DNA from: Phascolarctobacterium sp. ET69
GTDB taxonomy: Bacteria > Bacillota > Negativicutes > Acidaminococcales > Acidaminococcaceae
DNA: 64,000 nucleotides
Assembly: GCF_023336935.1 (NCBI RefSeq)
Contig: NZ_JAMBLR010000004.1
Coordinates: 57,907-121,906, forward strand
Reading direction: 5' to 3'
The notes under the pieces were generated by a model that saw only the letters and a program-made list of their open reading frames with translations, was not told the DNA's origin and ran no database searches. Positions 33,487 through 43,532 of this stretch are shown piece after piece. How positions within the stretch are numbered: position 1 is the stretch's first letter; each line of letters starts with the position of its first letter. Made by a program: the position numbers and the translations under genes.

Positions 33487-34791
33487 ATGAGAATTTTATA
33501 TGCCGCTCTGCTGTTTATGATGATGCTGGTGGGAGCACCTGCGGCGCTGGCTGCACCTCAAATTTCCGTAGGGCTTGTGACGGGGCAGTTTACTGCCGAA
33601 CTGGCAAGCGAAACCGATTTTACAGCGCAGACGGTTGTTAACGGCAGTGTGCGCAAAGAATTTTTGTTTAAAGCGGGCAGTTATTATTTTAATGCCGCAA
33701 ACGGCAGCGTTAATGCCGACGGGCAGGAGTTTGGCAACGTTGTGCTGCGCATTAAGGCAGACGGTGTAAACCATGTAAAAGTAAACAAAAAAACTTACCG
33801 CGGCAATATAGAAGTTATGCTTGCGCCGGACCGCAAAAACCTTATAGTGCGCAACGTGCTGCCTGTTGATGAATATCTTTACAGCGTGGTGGGGCGCACC
33901 GTGCCGGTATATTTTCCGGATGAAGCCATTAAGTCGCAGGCCGTTGCCATGCGCAGCTATGCCCTGTGGCTTGCGGAAAACAACAATTATTACTATGACG
34001 TGCGTGCCGGAGAAAAAGATTATGTTTACAGCGGCACGGATATGGAAAAGCGCGATATTAATAAACTGATTGACAGCACGCGCGGCGAAGTGGTGCTTTA
34101 CGGCGGCAGGCCCGCCATGACGCTTTATACGGAGTCGAGCGGCGGTTATACGGAAGACAGCGCCGATGTTTACGGCGAAGTTTTCCCCAAGCCTTATTTA
34201 AAAAGCGTAAAAGATTATGACTCCGACGCGCCGGATTATAAATGGGAGCGTTCTTTTGACGCCCAGAATATTTCTTCCGGTTTGCTGCGCGGCGGGTATG
34301 ATATAGGCCAGATTGAAAGCATACGCCTTTCGCCGGAAAAACCGGGCGCATCCGACAGAACGGATACCGGGCGCGTAATAAGCGTGGGCTTTGCGGGCAG
34401 CAAGGGCAACATTGTTGTGCCTGCCGCCGTGGTACGCGAGCTTTTTTCGCTGCCAAGCACATTGTTTGAAATTGAAGTTACAAGGCCCATTCCCAAACAG
34501 CTTGATGTACCTATCGAAAATTATTACGGCATGGAAATTGGCCGCAAAGAAATAGAAATAGAGCTGAAGGATAAGGAGAAAAGCGAAAACGGCATTGCCG
34601 GAAGCATTAAACTTATCAGCGGCGTTGACGGGGAAAAAGTTATTTTTAAAGGGCGCGGCAGCGGCAGCGGGCTTGGCTTAAGCCTGTGGGGAGCGCGCCA
34701 GCTTGCCAATGACGAAGGCAATACGCCCGGATATTATAAAAATATTTTGCGTTATTATTACAGAAATACAGTTGTAACAAAAATTTATTGA
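33487..34791 (+). CDS. SpoIID/LytB domain-containing secreted protein
   Basis: 434 residues from ATG 33487 (AAGGAGG upstream). A signal peptide (ILYAALLFMMMLVGAPAALA) sends it to the periplasm. The SpoIID domain covers about residues 100-420: NIEVMLAPDRKNLIVRNVLPVDEYLYSVVGRTVP, EAIKSQAVAMRSYALW, YTESSGGYTEDSADVYG, and GRGSGSGLGLSLWGARQLA. SpoIID enzymes are lytic transglycosylases acting on denuded glycan strands during engulfment. Related proteins in non-sporulating Negativicutes may act in cell-wall remodelling or division. It lies within a queuosine gene run, which is common synteny in this class. Confidence 0.88.
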   Translation: MRILYAALLFMMMLVGAPAALAAPQISVGLVTGQFTAELASETDFTAQTVVNGSVRKEFLFKAGSYYFNAANGSVNADGQEFGNVVLRIKADGVNHVKVNKKTYRGNIEVMLAPDRKNLIVRNVLPVDEYLYSVVGRTVPVYFPDEAIKSQAVAMRSYALWLAENNNYYYDVRAGEKDYVYSGTDMEKRDINKLIDSTRGEVVLYGGRPAMTLYTESSGGYTEDSADVYGEVFPKPYLKSVKDYDSDAPDYKWERSFDAQNISSGLLRGGYDIGQIESIRLSPEKPGASDRTDTGRVISVGFAGSKGNIVVPAAVVRELFSLPSTLFEIEVTRPIPKQLDVPIENYYGMEIGRKEIEIELKDKEKSENGIAGSIKLISGVDGEKVIFKGRGSGSGLGLSLWGARQLANDEGNTPGYYKNILRYYYRNTVVTKIY

Positions 34792-34807
34792 AAAGTGTGG
34801 AGAAAAA

Positions 34808-35839
34808 ATGCAAGTAAGCGATTTTAATTATGATTTGCCGCAGGAACTGATTGCGCAGACGCCTATGGAACCGCGTGACCATTCCAGATTGCTGGTTGTT
34901 GATAAGGAAACGGGCAAAATGGAACACCGCCATTTTTATGATTTGCCCAATTACCTGCGCCCTGATGATTTACTGGTGTTTAACGATACCAGAGTTATTC
35001 CCGCGCGTTTGCACGGCGTGAAAGATACCGGCGCCAAAGCCGAAGTATTTTTGCTGACGCGCCTTAACGCAACCGACTGGGAAGTTTTGGTAAAACCGGG
35101 CCGCCGCCTGCGTACCGGCGCTGTAATAAATTTCAGCGAGGATTTAAGCTGCGAAATACTTGACAACACCGAATTTGGCGGACGCATTGCCCGTTTTAAA
35201 TTTGAAGGCGTGTTTGAAGAAATTTTGGACAGGCTTGGCGAAACGCCGCTGCCGCCGTATATTACCGAGCAGCTTGAAGACAAGGAGCGTTACCAGACCG
35301 TTTACAGCCGCGATAAGGGCAGTGCCGCAGCTCCTACTGCCGGGCTGCACTTTACCAAAGAACTTTTGCAGAAAGTAAAAGACATGGGCTGCGAAGAAGT
35401 GTTCGTAACGCTTAATATCGGCCTCGGCACTTTCCGTCCCGTAAGCGTGGAAAATATTGAAGACCATGTTATGCATAAAGAATTTTACACCATTACGCCC
35501 GAAGCGGCAGACGCCATTAACAAGGCCAAAGCCGCGGGCAGGCGCATTGTTTCGGTAGGCACAACGGCTGTGCGTACGCTGGAAGCCGCCGCAACCGCCG
35601 GCAACGGTATTATTAAACCGGGCGCAGCCTGGACTGATATTTTTATTTACCCCGGTTACAAATTTAAAATGATAGATGCGCTTGTAACCAACTTCCATCT
35701 GCCGCAGAGCACGCTTTTAATGCTGGTTTCCACGCTTTCGACGCGCAAAATTATGCTTAAAACCTACGAAGAAGCAGTAAAACAGAAATACCGCTTCTTC
35801 TCCTTCGGCGATGCCATGTTCATTACCGATAATTTATAA
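34808..35839 (+). CDS. queA: S-adenosylmethionine:tRNA ribosyltransferase-isomerase QueA
   Basis: 343 residues. Transfers and isomerises the ribosyl part of SAM onto preQ1-modified tRNA to give epoxyqueuosine. Typical sequences are FNYDLPQELIAQTPMEPRDHSRLLV, DDLLVFNDTRVIPARLHG, APTAGLHFT and LVTNFHLPQSTLLMLVS. It precedes tgt by 15 bp. Confidence 0.95.
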   Translation: MQVSDFNYDLPQELIAQTPMEPRDHSRLLVVDKETGKMEHRHFYDLPNYLRPDDLLVFNDTRVIPARLHGVKDTGAKAEVFLLTRLNATDWEVLVKPGRRLRTGAVINFSEDLSCEILDNTEFGGRIARFKFEGVFEEILDRLGETPLPPYITEQLEDKERYQTVYSRDKGSAAAPTAGLHFTKELLQKVKDMGCEEVFVTLNIGLGTFRPVSVENIEDHVMHKEFYTITPEAADAINKAKAAGRRIVSVGTTAVRTLEAAATAGNGIIKPGAAWTDIFIYPGYKFKMIDALVTNFHLPQSTLLMLVSTLSTRKIMLKTYEEAVKQKYRFFSFGDAMFITDNL

Positions 35840-35851
35840 AAGCGGAGGTAA

Positions 35852-36967
<1,116 letters not shown>

Positions 36968-36977
36968 AAAGTAGAAC

Positions 36978-37006
36978 TTGCTATTTTTGTGTAAATAAAT
37001 TAGAAT
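36978..37006 (+). promoter_or_regulatory. Predicted promoter before yajC
   Basis: TTGCTA (36978-36983), 17-bp spacer, TAGAAT (37001-37006). It would allow yajC-secDF to be transcribed independently of the queuosine genes. Confidence 0.55.
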
Positions 37007-37042
37007 AAGAGATATAAGTAAAAAGGTTTAGGAGGTAAGTCC

Positions 37043-37345
37043 ATGCAAGGTTTTGATCTGGTGAACTTTTTTAGCGGTGTTTGGCCTTTTCTTATTTTGG
37101 CGTTTATCTTTTGGTGGATGATTGACAGACCGCATAAAAAAGAAGAAAAGAAAAGACAGCGCATGCTTGAATCTTTGAAGAAAGGGGACAAAGTTGTCAC
37201 TGTCGGCGGCATGTATGGCACTATTACCCGTCTGAGCGAAAAGAAAGTCGTTCTTAAAGTTTGTGAAAACGTGGAAGTTGAATTCCTGCGCACGGCAATC
37301 AGCGCCTATCAGGACCCTGCCAAACAGGAAATGGCCGAAAAGTAA
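37043..37345 (+). CDS. yajC: Preprotein translocase subunit YajC
   Basis: 100 residues, one membrane helix (VWPFLILAFIFWWMI), then RPHKKEEKKRQRMLESLKKGDKVVTVGGMYGTI, the standard YajC body. It associates with SecDF-YidC in the inner membrane. AGGAGG before ATG. The folate gene starts two bases after its stop. Confidence 0.93.
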   Translation: MQGFDLVNFFSGVWPFLILAFIFWWMIDRPHKKEEKKRQRMLESLKKGDKVVTVGGMYGTITRLSEKKVVLKVCENVEVEFLRTAISAYQDPAKQEMAEK

Positions 37346-37347
37346 TA

Positions 37348-37908
37348 ATGGATAAAAATCAATTGCGCAAAGAGCTCAAATCTTTGCGCAATCGGCTTTC
37401 TAAGGAAGAAGTGGCCGCAAAAAGCAGCAGTATCTGCCGTAAAATTCTGGGTACTGCGGCATACCGCGATGCCGGAACTGTATTTGCCTATCTTGCCTTC
37501 GGCAATGAAGTGAATATCGATGGCGTTATTTCGCAGGCGCTTACTGACGGCAAAACGGTGTGCGTTCCTGTTGTAACGGGCCCTCATTCCATGCAGGCCG
37601 TAAAATTAGACAGTTTAAACTGCATTAAAGAAGGCGCGTACGGCATCCGTATTCCGCAGGGCGAACCGCAGGCCGTTAATCCTTCCGGCATCGGCCTTGT
37701 GCTTGTGCCGGGCCTTGGCTTTGATTTAAAAGGCGGGCGCATGGGCATGGGCGCGGGTTATTACGACCGTTTTCTGCCGCAGTGCGCAAATGCGGTTAAA
37801 ACAGGTATTACTTACGATATTTTGCTGCGCGGTAAAATAATCTGCGATGAGCATGATGTATTAATGGATTATATTATCACCGAATCGCAGGCAGCAAAAT
37901 GCAGGTAA
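37348..37908 (+). CDS. 5-formyltetrahydrofolate cyclo-ligase
   Basis: 186 residues. ATP-dependent conversion of 5-formyl-THF to 5,10-methenyl-THF. LRKELKSLRNRLSKEE at the N-terminus, FAYLAFGNEVNID, and the nucleotide-binding VLVPGLGFDLKGGRMGMGAGYYDRFL are diagnostic. It sits between yajC and secD with no functional link to secretion, a layout seen in related Firmicutes. Confidence 0.93.
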   Translation: MDKNQLRKELKSLRNRLSKEEVAAKSSSICRKILGTAAYRDAGTVFAYLAFGNEVNIDGVISQALTDGKTVCVPVVTGPHSMQAVKLDSLNCIKEGAYGIRIPQGEPQAVNPSGIGLVLVPGLGFDLKGGRMGMGAGYYDRFLPQCANAVKTGITYDILLRGKIICDEHDVLMDYIITESQAAKCR

Positions 37909-37939
37909 TTTTTATAAAAAAATAAAGGGGGCAATAATT

Positions 37940-39175
37940 TTGAGATGGAATGAATTAGGAAAATTTCTGATCATCTCATTGGCCATTATCGGCGGTTTTA
38001 TTATGTATATTAATCCGCTGGCTAATTCCATCAAGCAGGGCCTCGACCTTCAGGGCGGCACGCATGTTGTGCTGCAGGCGGTAGAAACACCGGAAGCGAA
38101 GATTGACGACGATGCTTTGAACAGAACTGTAAAAATTATTGAAAGACGTGTTAACGAACTCGGTTTAACGGAGCCGGTTATCCAGCGTCAGGGCAAAGAC
38201 CGCATTATTGTGGAGCTGCCCGGCATTAAAGACCCGGACCAGGCCATTAACATGCTTGGCCGTACGGCTATGCTGGAGTTTAAAGACATTAACGGCACCA
38301 CTGTTTTAACCGGCAAGGATTTGCGTGATGCGCGCGCCCAGATGACGGGCAGCGGCAGCCAGGCCGTTGTAGGGCTGGAGTTTACCGATGAAGGCGGCGC
38401 TAAATTTGCCGATTTGACTGCACGCAATATCGGCCGCCCGATTTCCATTCTGCTTGACGGCGAAGTGCTGACAAGCCCTGTTGTACAGGAAGCAATTACC
38501 GGCGGCAAAGCGCAGATTTCCGGCTCTCGCAACATGGAAGAAGCCGAGCATCTGGCAATTTTGCTGCGCAGCGGTTCTTTGCCTGTTAAAATTGAAGTTA
38601 TGGAAAACCGTACCGTTGGCCCGACTTTAGGCCAGGACTCCAAAGAAAAGAGCGTTGTGGCATTCTCCATTGCTATCATCGGCATTTTTGCCTTTATGCT
38701 GCTCTTTTACAGAATTCCGGGCGTTGTAGCGGATATTGCACTGCTTTTGTATGTAATGCTTCTGCTTTTAATTATGCGTTACCTTGATGCAACGCTTACC
38801 TTGCCTGGCATAGCGGGTATTATCCTTTCCATTGCCATGGCGATTGACGCCAACGTGCTTATTTTTGAGCATTTTAAAGAAGAAGTTGCAGCGGGCAAAA
38901 CCCTGCGCTCCGCAATGGATAAAGGCTTCTCCCGTGCGTTTGTAACCATTTTCGACTCCAACATTACTACCCTTATTGCGGCTGTAATTTTGTTCTACCT
39001 CGGCACCGGCCCAATCAGAGGCTTTGCCGTAACGCTGGGCCTTGGCGTTGTGCTGAGTATGTTTACCGCCATTACGGTAACCAAATTCTTAATGAACTTT
39101 TTGCTCGCCAGCAACCTTACCAAAAACGGCTTCCTTTACGGAGTTAAATATCCCAAAAAGGAGGCGGCTAAATAA
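37940..39175 (+). CDS. secD: Protein translocase subunit SecD
   Basis: 411 residues from a TTG start preceded by AAAGGGGG; the product then begins MRWNELGKF, as in homologues. One N-terminal helix is followed by GLDLQGGTHVVLQA and the periplasmic P1 domain, then five helices (RIPGVVADIALLLYV, LPGIAGIILSIAMAIDANVLIFEHFKEE). SecDF uses the ion gradient to pull proteins across. Shorter than E. coli SecD (615) but normal for Firmicutes. Its stop overlaps the ATG of secF by one base. Confidence 0.94.
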   Translation: MRWNELGKFLIISLAIIGGFIMYINPLANSIKQGLDLQGGTHVVLQAVETPEAKIDDDALNRTVKIIERRVNELGLTEPVIQRQGKDRIIVELPGIKDPDQAINMLGRTAMLEFKDINGTTVLTGKDLRDARAQMTGSGSQAVVGLEFTDEGGAKFADLTARNIGRPISILLDGEVLTSPVVQEAITGGKAQISGSRNMEEAEHLAILLRSGSLPVKIEVMENRTVGPTLGQDSKEKSVVAFSIAIIGIFAFMLLFYRIPGVVADIALLLYVMLLLLIMRYLDATLTLPGIAGIILSIAMAIDANVLIFEHFKEEVAAGKTLRSAMDKGFSRAFVTIFDSNITTLIAAVILFYLGTGPIRGFAVTLGLGVVLSMFTAITVTKFLMNFLLASNLTKNGFLYGVKYPKKEAAK

Positions 39176-40068
39176 TGAGATTTCTTATTGTTAAGCATTT
39201 TAAATATTTCATGGGGTTAACCCTGCTGGTATTGTTTATCGGCGTAATTTCCATTTTTACGCGCGGCTTTAATATGGGCATTGATTTTACCGGCGGCAGT
39301 ATTGTTGACCTTACTTTTGAAAACGAAGTTACCGTTTCGCAGGTGCGCGATGTGCTTAGCCAGCATGGCATGGGCAACAGCATTATCCAGCTTGAAAACA
39401 GCACCAACAACGAAAAATCCAAAAGCGTGCTTATCCGTACCGGCCTTGTAGAAGATGACCAGCTTCGTGCCGCAGTAAGCGATATGCAGGGAGCTTTAGG
39501 CAACTATCAGATTAACCGTATGGAAAATATCGGCGCCACAATCGGCGAGGAACTGATTGAGCAGGCTGCCATGGCGGTTGTGCTTTCGTGGCTTTTGATG
39601 ATTGTGTACATTACTTACCGCTTTGAATTTAACTTTGCGGTAGCGGCGGTAGCGGCACTTGTAATCGACGTTTTTGTAACCATCAGTTATTTCTCCTTCT
39701 TCCAGATGGAGCTTGATTCTTCGTTTGTTGCAGCACTTTTAACAGTTGTAGGTTTTTCCATCAACGGCACGGTTGTTATTTTCGACCGTATCCGCGAAAA
39801 CCTTAAACTGCACCGCCGCAGCGAAGGACTGGAGGAACTGGTTGAAACCAGTATCTGGCAGTGCATGACCCGTACCGTTTATACCGAATCCACCGCGCTG
39901 TTTGCCGTATTGGTAATTTTCCTTTATGGCGGCGCAACCATTCATAACTTTATGTTTGCAATGCTGGTTGGCTTTGCAAGCGGCGGTTATACTTCCATTT
40001 GCCTTGCAGGCCCGATGTGGATTAAAATGCGTGAGCGCAAAAACAACAAACCCGCAGCGGCAAACTAA
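39175..40068 (+). CDS. secF: Protein translocase subunit SecF
   Basis: 297 residues, six predicted helices. GFNMGIDFTGGSIVDLTF marks the first periplasmic domain, and FSINGTVVIFDRIRENLKLHRR the core helices and loop. It partners SecD. The end KMRERKNNKPAAAN is a basic cytoplasmic tail. A terminator follows. Confidence 0.95.
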   Translation: MRFLIVKHFKYFMGLTLLVLFIGVISIFTRGFNMGIDFTGGSIVDLTFENEVTVSQVRDVLSQHGMGNSIIQLENSTNNEKSKSVLIRTGLVEDDQLRAAVSDMQGALGNYQINRMENIGATIGEELIEQAAMAVVLSWLLMIVYITYRFEFNFAVAAVAALVIDVFVTISYFSFFQMELDSSFVAALLTVVGFSINGTVVIFDRIRENLKLHRRSEGLEELVETSIWQCMTRTVYTESTALFAVLVIFLYGGATIHNFMFAMLVGFASGGYTSICLAGPMWIKMRERKNNKPAAAN

Positions 40069-40087
40069 ACTTAAATTTACACTAAAA

Positions 40088-40126
40088 CAAAAATCCCCGG
40101 TACTTTGAGTATCGGGGATTTGTTTA
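40088..40126. terminator. Terminator after secF
   Basis: AAATCCCCG pairs with CGGGGATTT across about 12 bases, followed by GTTT; probably usable in both directions. Confidence 0.8.
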
Positions 40127-40134
40127 TGGCAGGG

Positions 40135-40464
40135 TTATTTAAAATCTTCGTTTAACTTGCTGGCAAGTTCTTTTGCTTCTTCCGGTGAAAGGTCATATTG
40201 ATTTCTTATAACGTAACCCTGTAAAGTACCGGCTTTGCGGTTATCAATAACAATATCAGGATATTTTAAAATATCTTCTAACAATTTAAGCAAATAATCA
40301 GAATGATCTTCGTTTTCTAACCAGTAACCAACTTTTGTAAGTTCAGCAAGGCAGCCTTTAACAATTTTTCTTTGCTTGGTACTAATATAATAATATTCGT
40401 CTTTATCAGTGCTGACCACATAAATGGTTTTACCTATGTCTACACATATTATTTCTTTTATCAT
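40135..40464 (-). CDS. Hypothetical protein, 109 residues
   Basis: No family recognised. It is a soluble, charged, AT-rich coded protein: MIKEIICVDIGKTIYVVS, KDEYYYISTKQRK, a middle part rich in Leu/Tyr/Asp and the helical end LSPEEAKELASKLNEDFK. GGAGG stands upstream of ATG (minus strand). It is divergent from the PD-(D/E)XK-like gene at 40604 and may belong to the same accessory island. Confidence 0.65.
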   Translation of the reverse strand: MIKEIICVDIGKTIYVVSTDKDEYYYISTKQRKIVKGCLAELTKVGYWLENEDHSDYLLKLLEDILKYPDIVIDNRKAGTLQGYVIRNQYDLSPEEAKELASKLNEDFK

Positions 40465-40603
40465 AATGTCAGCCTCCTTAACTGATAGTTGAATTTAAAC
40501 TATTATATACTTGATTTTTTTATAAAGCAAATTTTAATTGTTTGACAAGATTTAATGGAAATCATAGAATTATTATATAAATACAATTAAGGGGTGGAGA
40601 ATA

Positions 40604-41614
40604 ATGGAAACACATTATTTTCAGCGTTATCATTCAAAAGAAAATGTTGATACTGCAAATGCAATGCTGTTGTTATCGCGCTTGTATTTAAATTCGCCTA
40701 AATCTTTCTTTTCTTTTTTAAATAACCTTGTAGAAGATATTGACATTGATGTTGAATTAAAAGTAGTTTTGCAAGAAAAAAATAAGAGTAGTGTACCTGA
40801 TGCTGCAATTATGCAGGAAAGTTTTAAAATTGCCGTTGAAACAAAATTGCATAATAACTTTGCTGAAAAACAATTATTGCATCATTTAGCAAGCCTTGAA
40901 GGTTATAATTATAAATTTTTAATGACTCTTGACCCAAGGGAAATGGAAAGCAATTTAAAGCAGAAAATTGATAGTGAATGTAAAAATAAAAATGTAATAC
41001 ATATTAATCTAACATTTAAAAAATTAATAGAAGCTGTAAAAGAAGTGGTTGATGACCGCGATATTGATATGCAGAATATAATTGCTGATTATGAACGGTA
41101 TTGTTATGATAGTGATTTGATTCCAGATGATTGGAAACGTATGCGCGTAGTGTTATCTGGAGGAACTTTTGATCAAAACCAAGAATGTGGGGTTTATTAT
41201 CATGGCCAAGAACGTGGATATTCAGCCCATAAATATATTGGATTATATAAAGATAAAGCAGTTAAGGCTATTGGGAAAATTACAGGTATATTTGAGGCAC
41301 ATGTAGTTAATAAAGATAATATAACTAATTTTAAAACAGTAACAGGTTTATTTGATGAAACAATAGAAAGTAGAATAAAAAAATCTATAAAAAAATCTCC
41401 TTATCCTTTTAATGAAGAAGATATGATATTTTTTGTTGTTGATAAATTTTATGATACTGATTTTAAAAAGATTACGCCGCGTGCACCTATGGGCAGCAGA
41501 ATGTTTGACCTGGTAGATGAAATAAATAAAATTATGCCGGAAGGCAGTAAAATTGAAGAATTACCCGAAACAAGCAAAATTGCTGAACTTTTGAAAAATT
41601 GCACATGGGGATAA
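40604..41614 (+). CDS. Hypothetical protein with PD-(D/E)XK nuclease-like motif
   Basis: 336 residues, cytoplasmic, AT-rich coding unlike the neighbours. N-terminal HYFQRYHSKENVDTANAMLLLSRLY precedes a segment with a PD-(D/E)XK pattern: Pro65-Asp66 and, 12 residues later, Glu79-Thr80-Lys81 (FKIAVETKL), preceded by beta-type residues. This is the arrangement of restriction-endonuclease-like active sites, and proteins with a similar N-terminus often occur in defence islands. The remainder (about 150-336) has no motif I recognise. No methylase or partner gene adjoins it. GGGGTGGAG precedes ATG. It may be a solitary anti-phage or repair nuclease. The nuclease call is a motif-level inference. Confidence 0.7.
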   Translation: METHYFQRYHSKENVDTANAMLLLSRLYLNSPKSFFSFLNNLVEDIDIDVELKVVLQEKNKSSVPDAAIMQESFKIAVETKLHNNFAEKQLLHHLASLEGYNYKFLMTLDPREMESNLKQKIDSECKNKNVIHINLTFKKLIEAVKEVVDDRDIDMQNIIADYERYCYDSDLIPDDWKRMRVVLSGGTFDQNQECGVYYHGQERGYSAHKYIGLYKDKAVKAIGKITGIFEAHVVNKDNITNFKTVTGLFDETIESRIKKSIKKSPYPFNEEDMIFFVVDKFYDTDFKKITPRAPMGSRMFDLVDEINKIMPEGSKIEELPETSKIAELLKNCTWG

Positions 41615-41658
41615 AAATATTGTTACGTGGGCGAATGGTTTATGCTGTAAGGTGATAG

Positions 41659-41750
41659 CAAAAACTGCGGCGGCTAAAATTAAAATATTTGTGTGCGAGA
41701 GGTCAGCTGCGCAGCCTGACCGGAATCGGAGGAGCCGCAGCTTTTTGCAG
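41659..41750. repeat. Long imperfect inverted repeat with nested hairpin (possible structured RNA or small repeat element)
   Basis: GCAAAAACTGCGGC (41658-41671) is complementary to GCCGCAGcTTTTTGC (41734-41748) apart from one bulged C. Between them GGTCAG (41701-41706) pairs with CTGACC (41716-41721). The outer stem ends in a T5 run in the plus direction, but the same run belongs to the stem, so this is not a simple terminator. Higher GC than the flanking nuclease-like gene. The rest of 41615-41810 shows no gene. Confidence 0.5.
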
Positions 41751-41810
41751 AGCCGCATCAGTATAAATTTTTCGCCTGATTTTTATCATTTATAAATGCA
41801 TAAAAGAGAA

Positions 41811-41846
41811 AAAACAGAGAGCAAATTTTTGCTCTCTGTTTTTTGT
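41811..41846. terminator. Bidirectional terminator
   Basis: ACAGAGAGC and GCTCTCTGT flank an AT loop, with A-run before and T-run after. It serves the small minus-strand gene at 41854 and anything transcribed from the left. Confidence 0.85.
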
Positions 41847-41853
41847 AAATATT

Positions 41854-42075
41854 TTATTTGTTAATATTTCTTTCCACAATCACTGCGCCGTCAGCGGTTT
41901 CTGCCGGAAGCGGCGGGGTAATGTGCTCGTTAAGCTGCTTTTCTATTTGTACGGTTTGTTCCTGCAAAATGTTTAAATCGTCGCGCAGGTCATTAATTTG
42001 CTGCTGCTGGGCGCAAATCAGTGTAAAAAGTATCAGCATTAATATCAGGTAAAGCCAGGTACGTTTATTCTGCAT
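41854..42075 (-). CDS. Small membrane-anchored coiled-coil protein
   Basis: 73 residues from ATG 42075 (GAGGTGG upstream). One N-terminal helix (WLYLILMLILFTLICA) followed by a heptad-like stretch (INDLRDDLNILQEQTVQIEKQL) and an acidic tail ending VIVERNINK. No family recognised; topology resembles FtsL/FtsB-like or phage-shock small proteins, but there is no supporting neighbour. Function unknown. Confidence 0.6.
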   Translation of the reverse strand: MQNKRTWLYLILMLILFTLICAQQQQINDLRDDLNILQEQTVQIEKQLNEHITPPLPAETADGAVIVERNINK

Positions 42076-42210
42076 AACTGCCACCTCACTATTATCAGTT
42101 AAAGTTTTTCTACTATTAGAATAACATTTTCGCTGCGGATATTCAAATATAATGTTAAAATTTTTTCGCAAAAAATATTGCCGGAGTATGATATAATAAG
42201 CAGGTAGAAG

Positions 42211-42237
42211 CCGGGCGCCCCTTTTGGGACGCTTTTT
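42211..42237 (+). promoter_or_regulatory. Leader hairpin with T run before the DEAD-box helicase gene
   Basis: GCGCCCC (42215-42221) and GGGACGC (42226-42232) form a stem with a TTTT loop, followed by TTTTT. It lies about 30 bp before the start codon, downstream of a TATAAT-like box near 42190. It may be an attenuator, as is known for several RNA-helicase and cold-shock genes. Confidence 0.5.
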
Positions 42238-42268
42238 AAATAGAATTTTGACAGAAAAGAGGGATTAT

Positions 42269-43522
42269 ATGTTACCAAGTTTTAAAGATATGAAAGTGCC
42301 GGAGCAAATTATAGAAGCCTTGAAAAATATGGGCATTACCAAACCGATGCCGGTACAGGCGCAGGCAATACCTGCCCTTTACGCGGGGCGTGATGTTATT
42401 GCCCGTGCGCAGACGGGCACCGGCAAAACGCTTGCTTTTCTGGTGCCGCTTGCACAGCGTATTGACGTTACCAAAAATTATGCGCAGGCGCTGATTGTAA
42501 CGCCGACGCGCGAACTTGCCCAGCAGATTGCCGCGGAGTTTAAGCGTTTAACAGGCAAAGAAAGTGCGGTTAAAGTGCTTGCCGTTACCGGCGGGCGCGA
42601 TTTTGAACTGCAAAAACATAAACTCGAAAATACCTGCCATGTGCTTATCGGCACGCCGGGCAGGCTTTTGGACCATATCCGCAAGGGCAATGTAAGCCTT
42701 GGCGGTGTTGGTTACTTTGTGCTGGACGAAGTTGACGAAATGCTTAAACAGGGCTTTGTTGACGATGCGGCAGAGCTTTTGGGCATGACGGCTTCCGGCC
42801 GCCAGGTAATGCTTTGCAGTGCAACTCTGTCGGAAGAAGTGCAGAAGCTTGGCCGCCGCATTACCACCAACCCGGTGCTTATTGATATTAACCCCAATGA
42901 AGCAACCGTTGATACAATTAAGCAAATCTGCATTAAAACAACGGATGAATACCGCGACCGTGCGGTGGCTTCGTTAATAGACCGTTTAAACCCGTATCTT
43001 ATGATAATTTTCTGCATGAGCAAGGAACGCGCCAACGCTTTGGGTGACGTGCTCGGCGGTATGGGTTACAATGTTGATGTTTTAACCGGTGAACTTTCGC
43101 AGGCCAAACGCAAAACGGTTATGAAAAAGTTCCGCGACGCGAAGCTGCAAATACTTGTTGCCAGCGATATTGCAGCCCGCGGGCTGGATATTGAAGGCGT
43201 AACGCATGTAATTAACTATGATATTCCGCATGATGTTGACTGGTATGTGCACCGCATTGGCCGTACCGGCAGGGCAGGCAACGATGGCGTTGCCATAACT
43301 TTGTACACGGCAGACGAAGTTAAATGGCTGCGTAACATAGAAAGCAAACTGAATGTGCGCATGGAAAAACAGAATTTAGAAGGCAAAGTTATAGCCCGCC
43401 GCGAGCAGACCGCTGCGCCGAAAAAGAAAAAGCCGGCTGCGCCGAAAAGAGGCAGGAGCGCCGTTGCCGATAAGCGCAAAGCGCCGAAAACCGGCAGCAA
43501 CAGAAGGCAGAAACGTAAATAG
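42269..43522 (+). CDS. DEAD-box ATP-dependent RNA helicase
   Basis: 417 residues from ATG 42269 (GAGGG upstream). Unwinds RNA. Motifs in order: Q motif (FKDMKVPEQ, IGITKPMPVQAQAIP-like), I ARAQTGTGKT, Ia PTRELAQQ, Ib TPGRLLDH, II DEVD (a variant of DEAD), III SAT, IV IIFCMSKERAN, V ARGLDIEGVTHVINYDIP, VI HRIGRTGRAG. The C-terminal 50 residues are basic and Ala/Pro-rich (PKKKKPAAPKRGRS), as in CshA/RhlE-type proteins, and probably contact RNA. Confidence 0.93.
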   Translation: MLPSFKDMKVPEQIIEALKNMGITKPMPVQAQAIPALYAGRDVIARAQTGTGKTLAFLVPLAQRIDVTKNYAQALIVTPTRELAQQIAAEFKRLTGKESAVKVLAVTGGRDFELQKHKLENTCHVLIGTPGRLLDHIRKGNVSLGGVGYFVLDEVDEMLKQGFVDDAAELLGMTASGRQVMLCSATLSEEVQKLGRRITTNPVLIDINPNEATVDTIKQICIKTTDEYRDRAVASLIDRLNPYLMIIFCMSKERANALGDVLGGMGYNVDVLTGELSQAKRKTVMKKFRDAKLQILVASDIAARGLDIEGVTHVINYDIPHDVDWYVHRIGRTGRAGNDGVAITLYTADEVKWLRNIESKLNVRMEKQNLEGKVIARREQTAAPKKKKPAAPKRGRSAVADKRKAPKTGSNRRQKRK

Positions 43523-43532
43523 GTGATAAGAA

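Noticed and set aside
41561..41758. 65-codon minus-strand frame across the structured repeat
   Set aside because: It has no ribosome site and reads through the inverted repeat and the end of the nuclease-like gene; no protein features.
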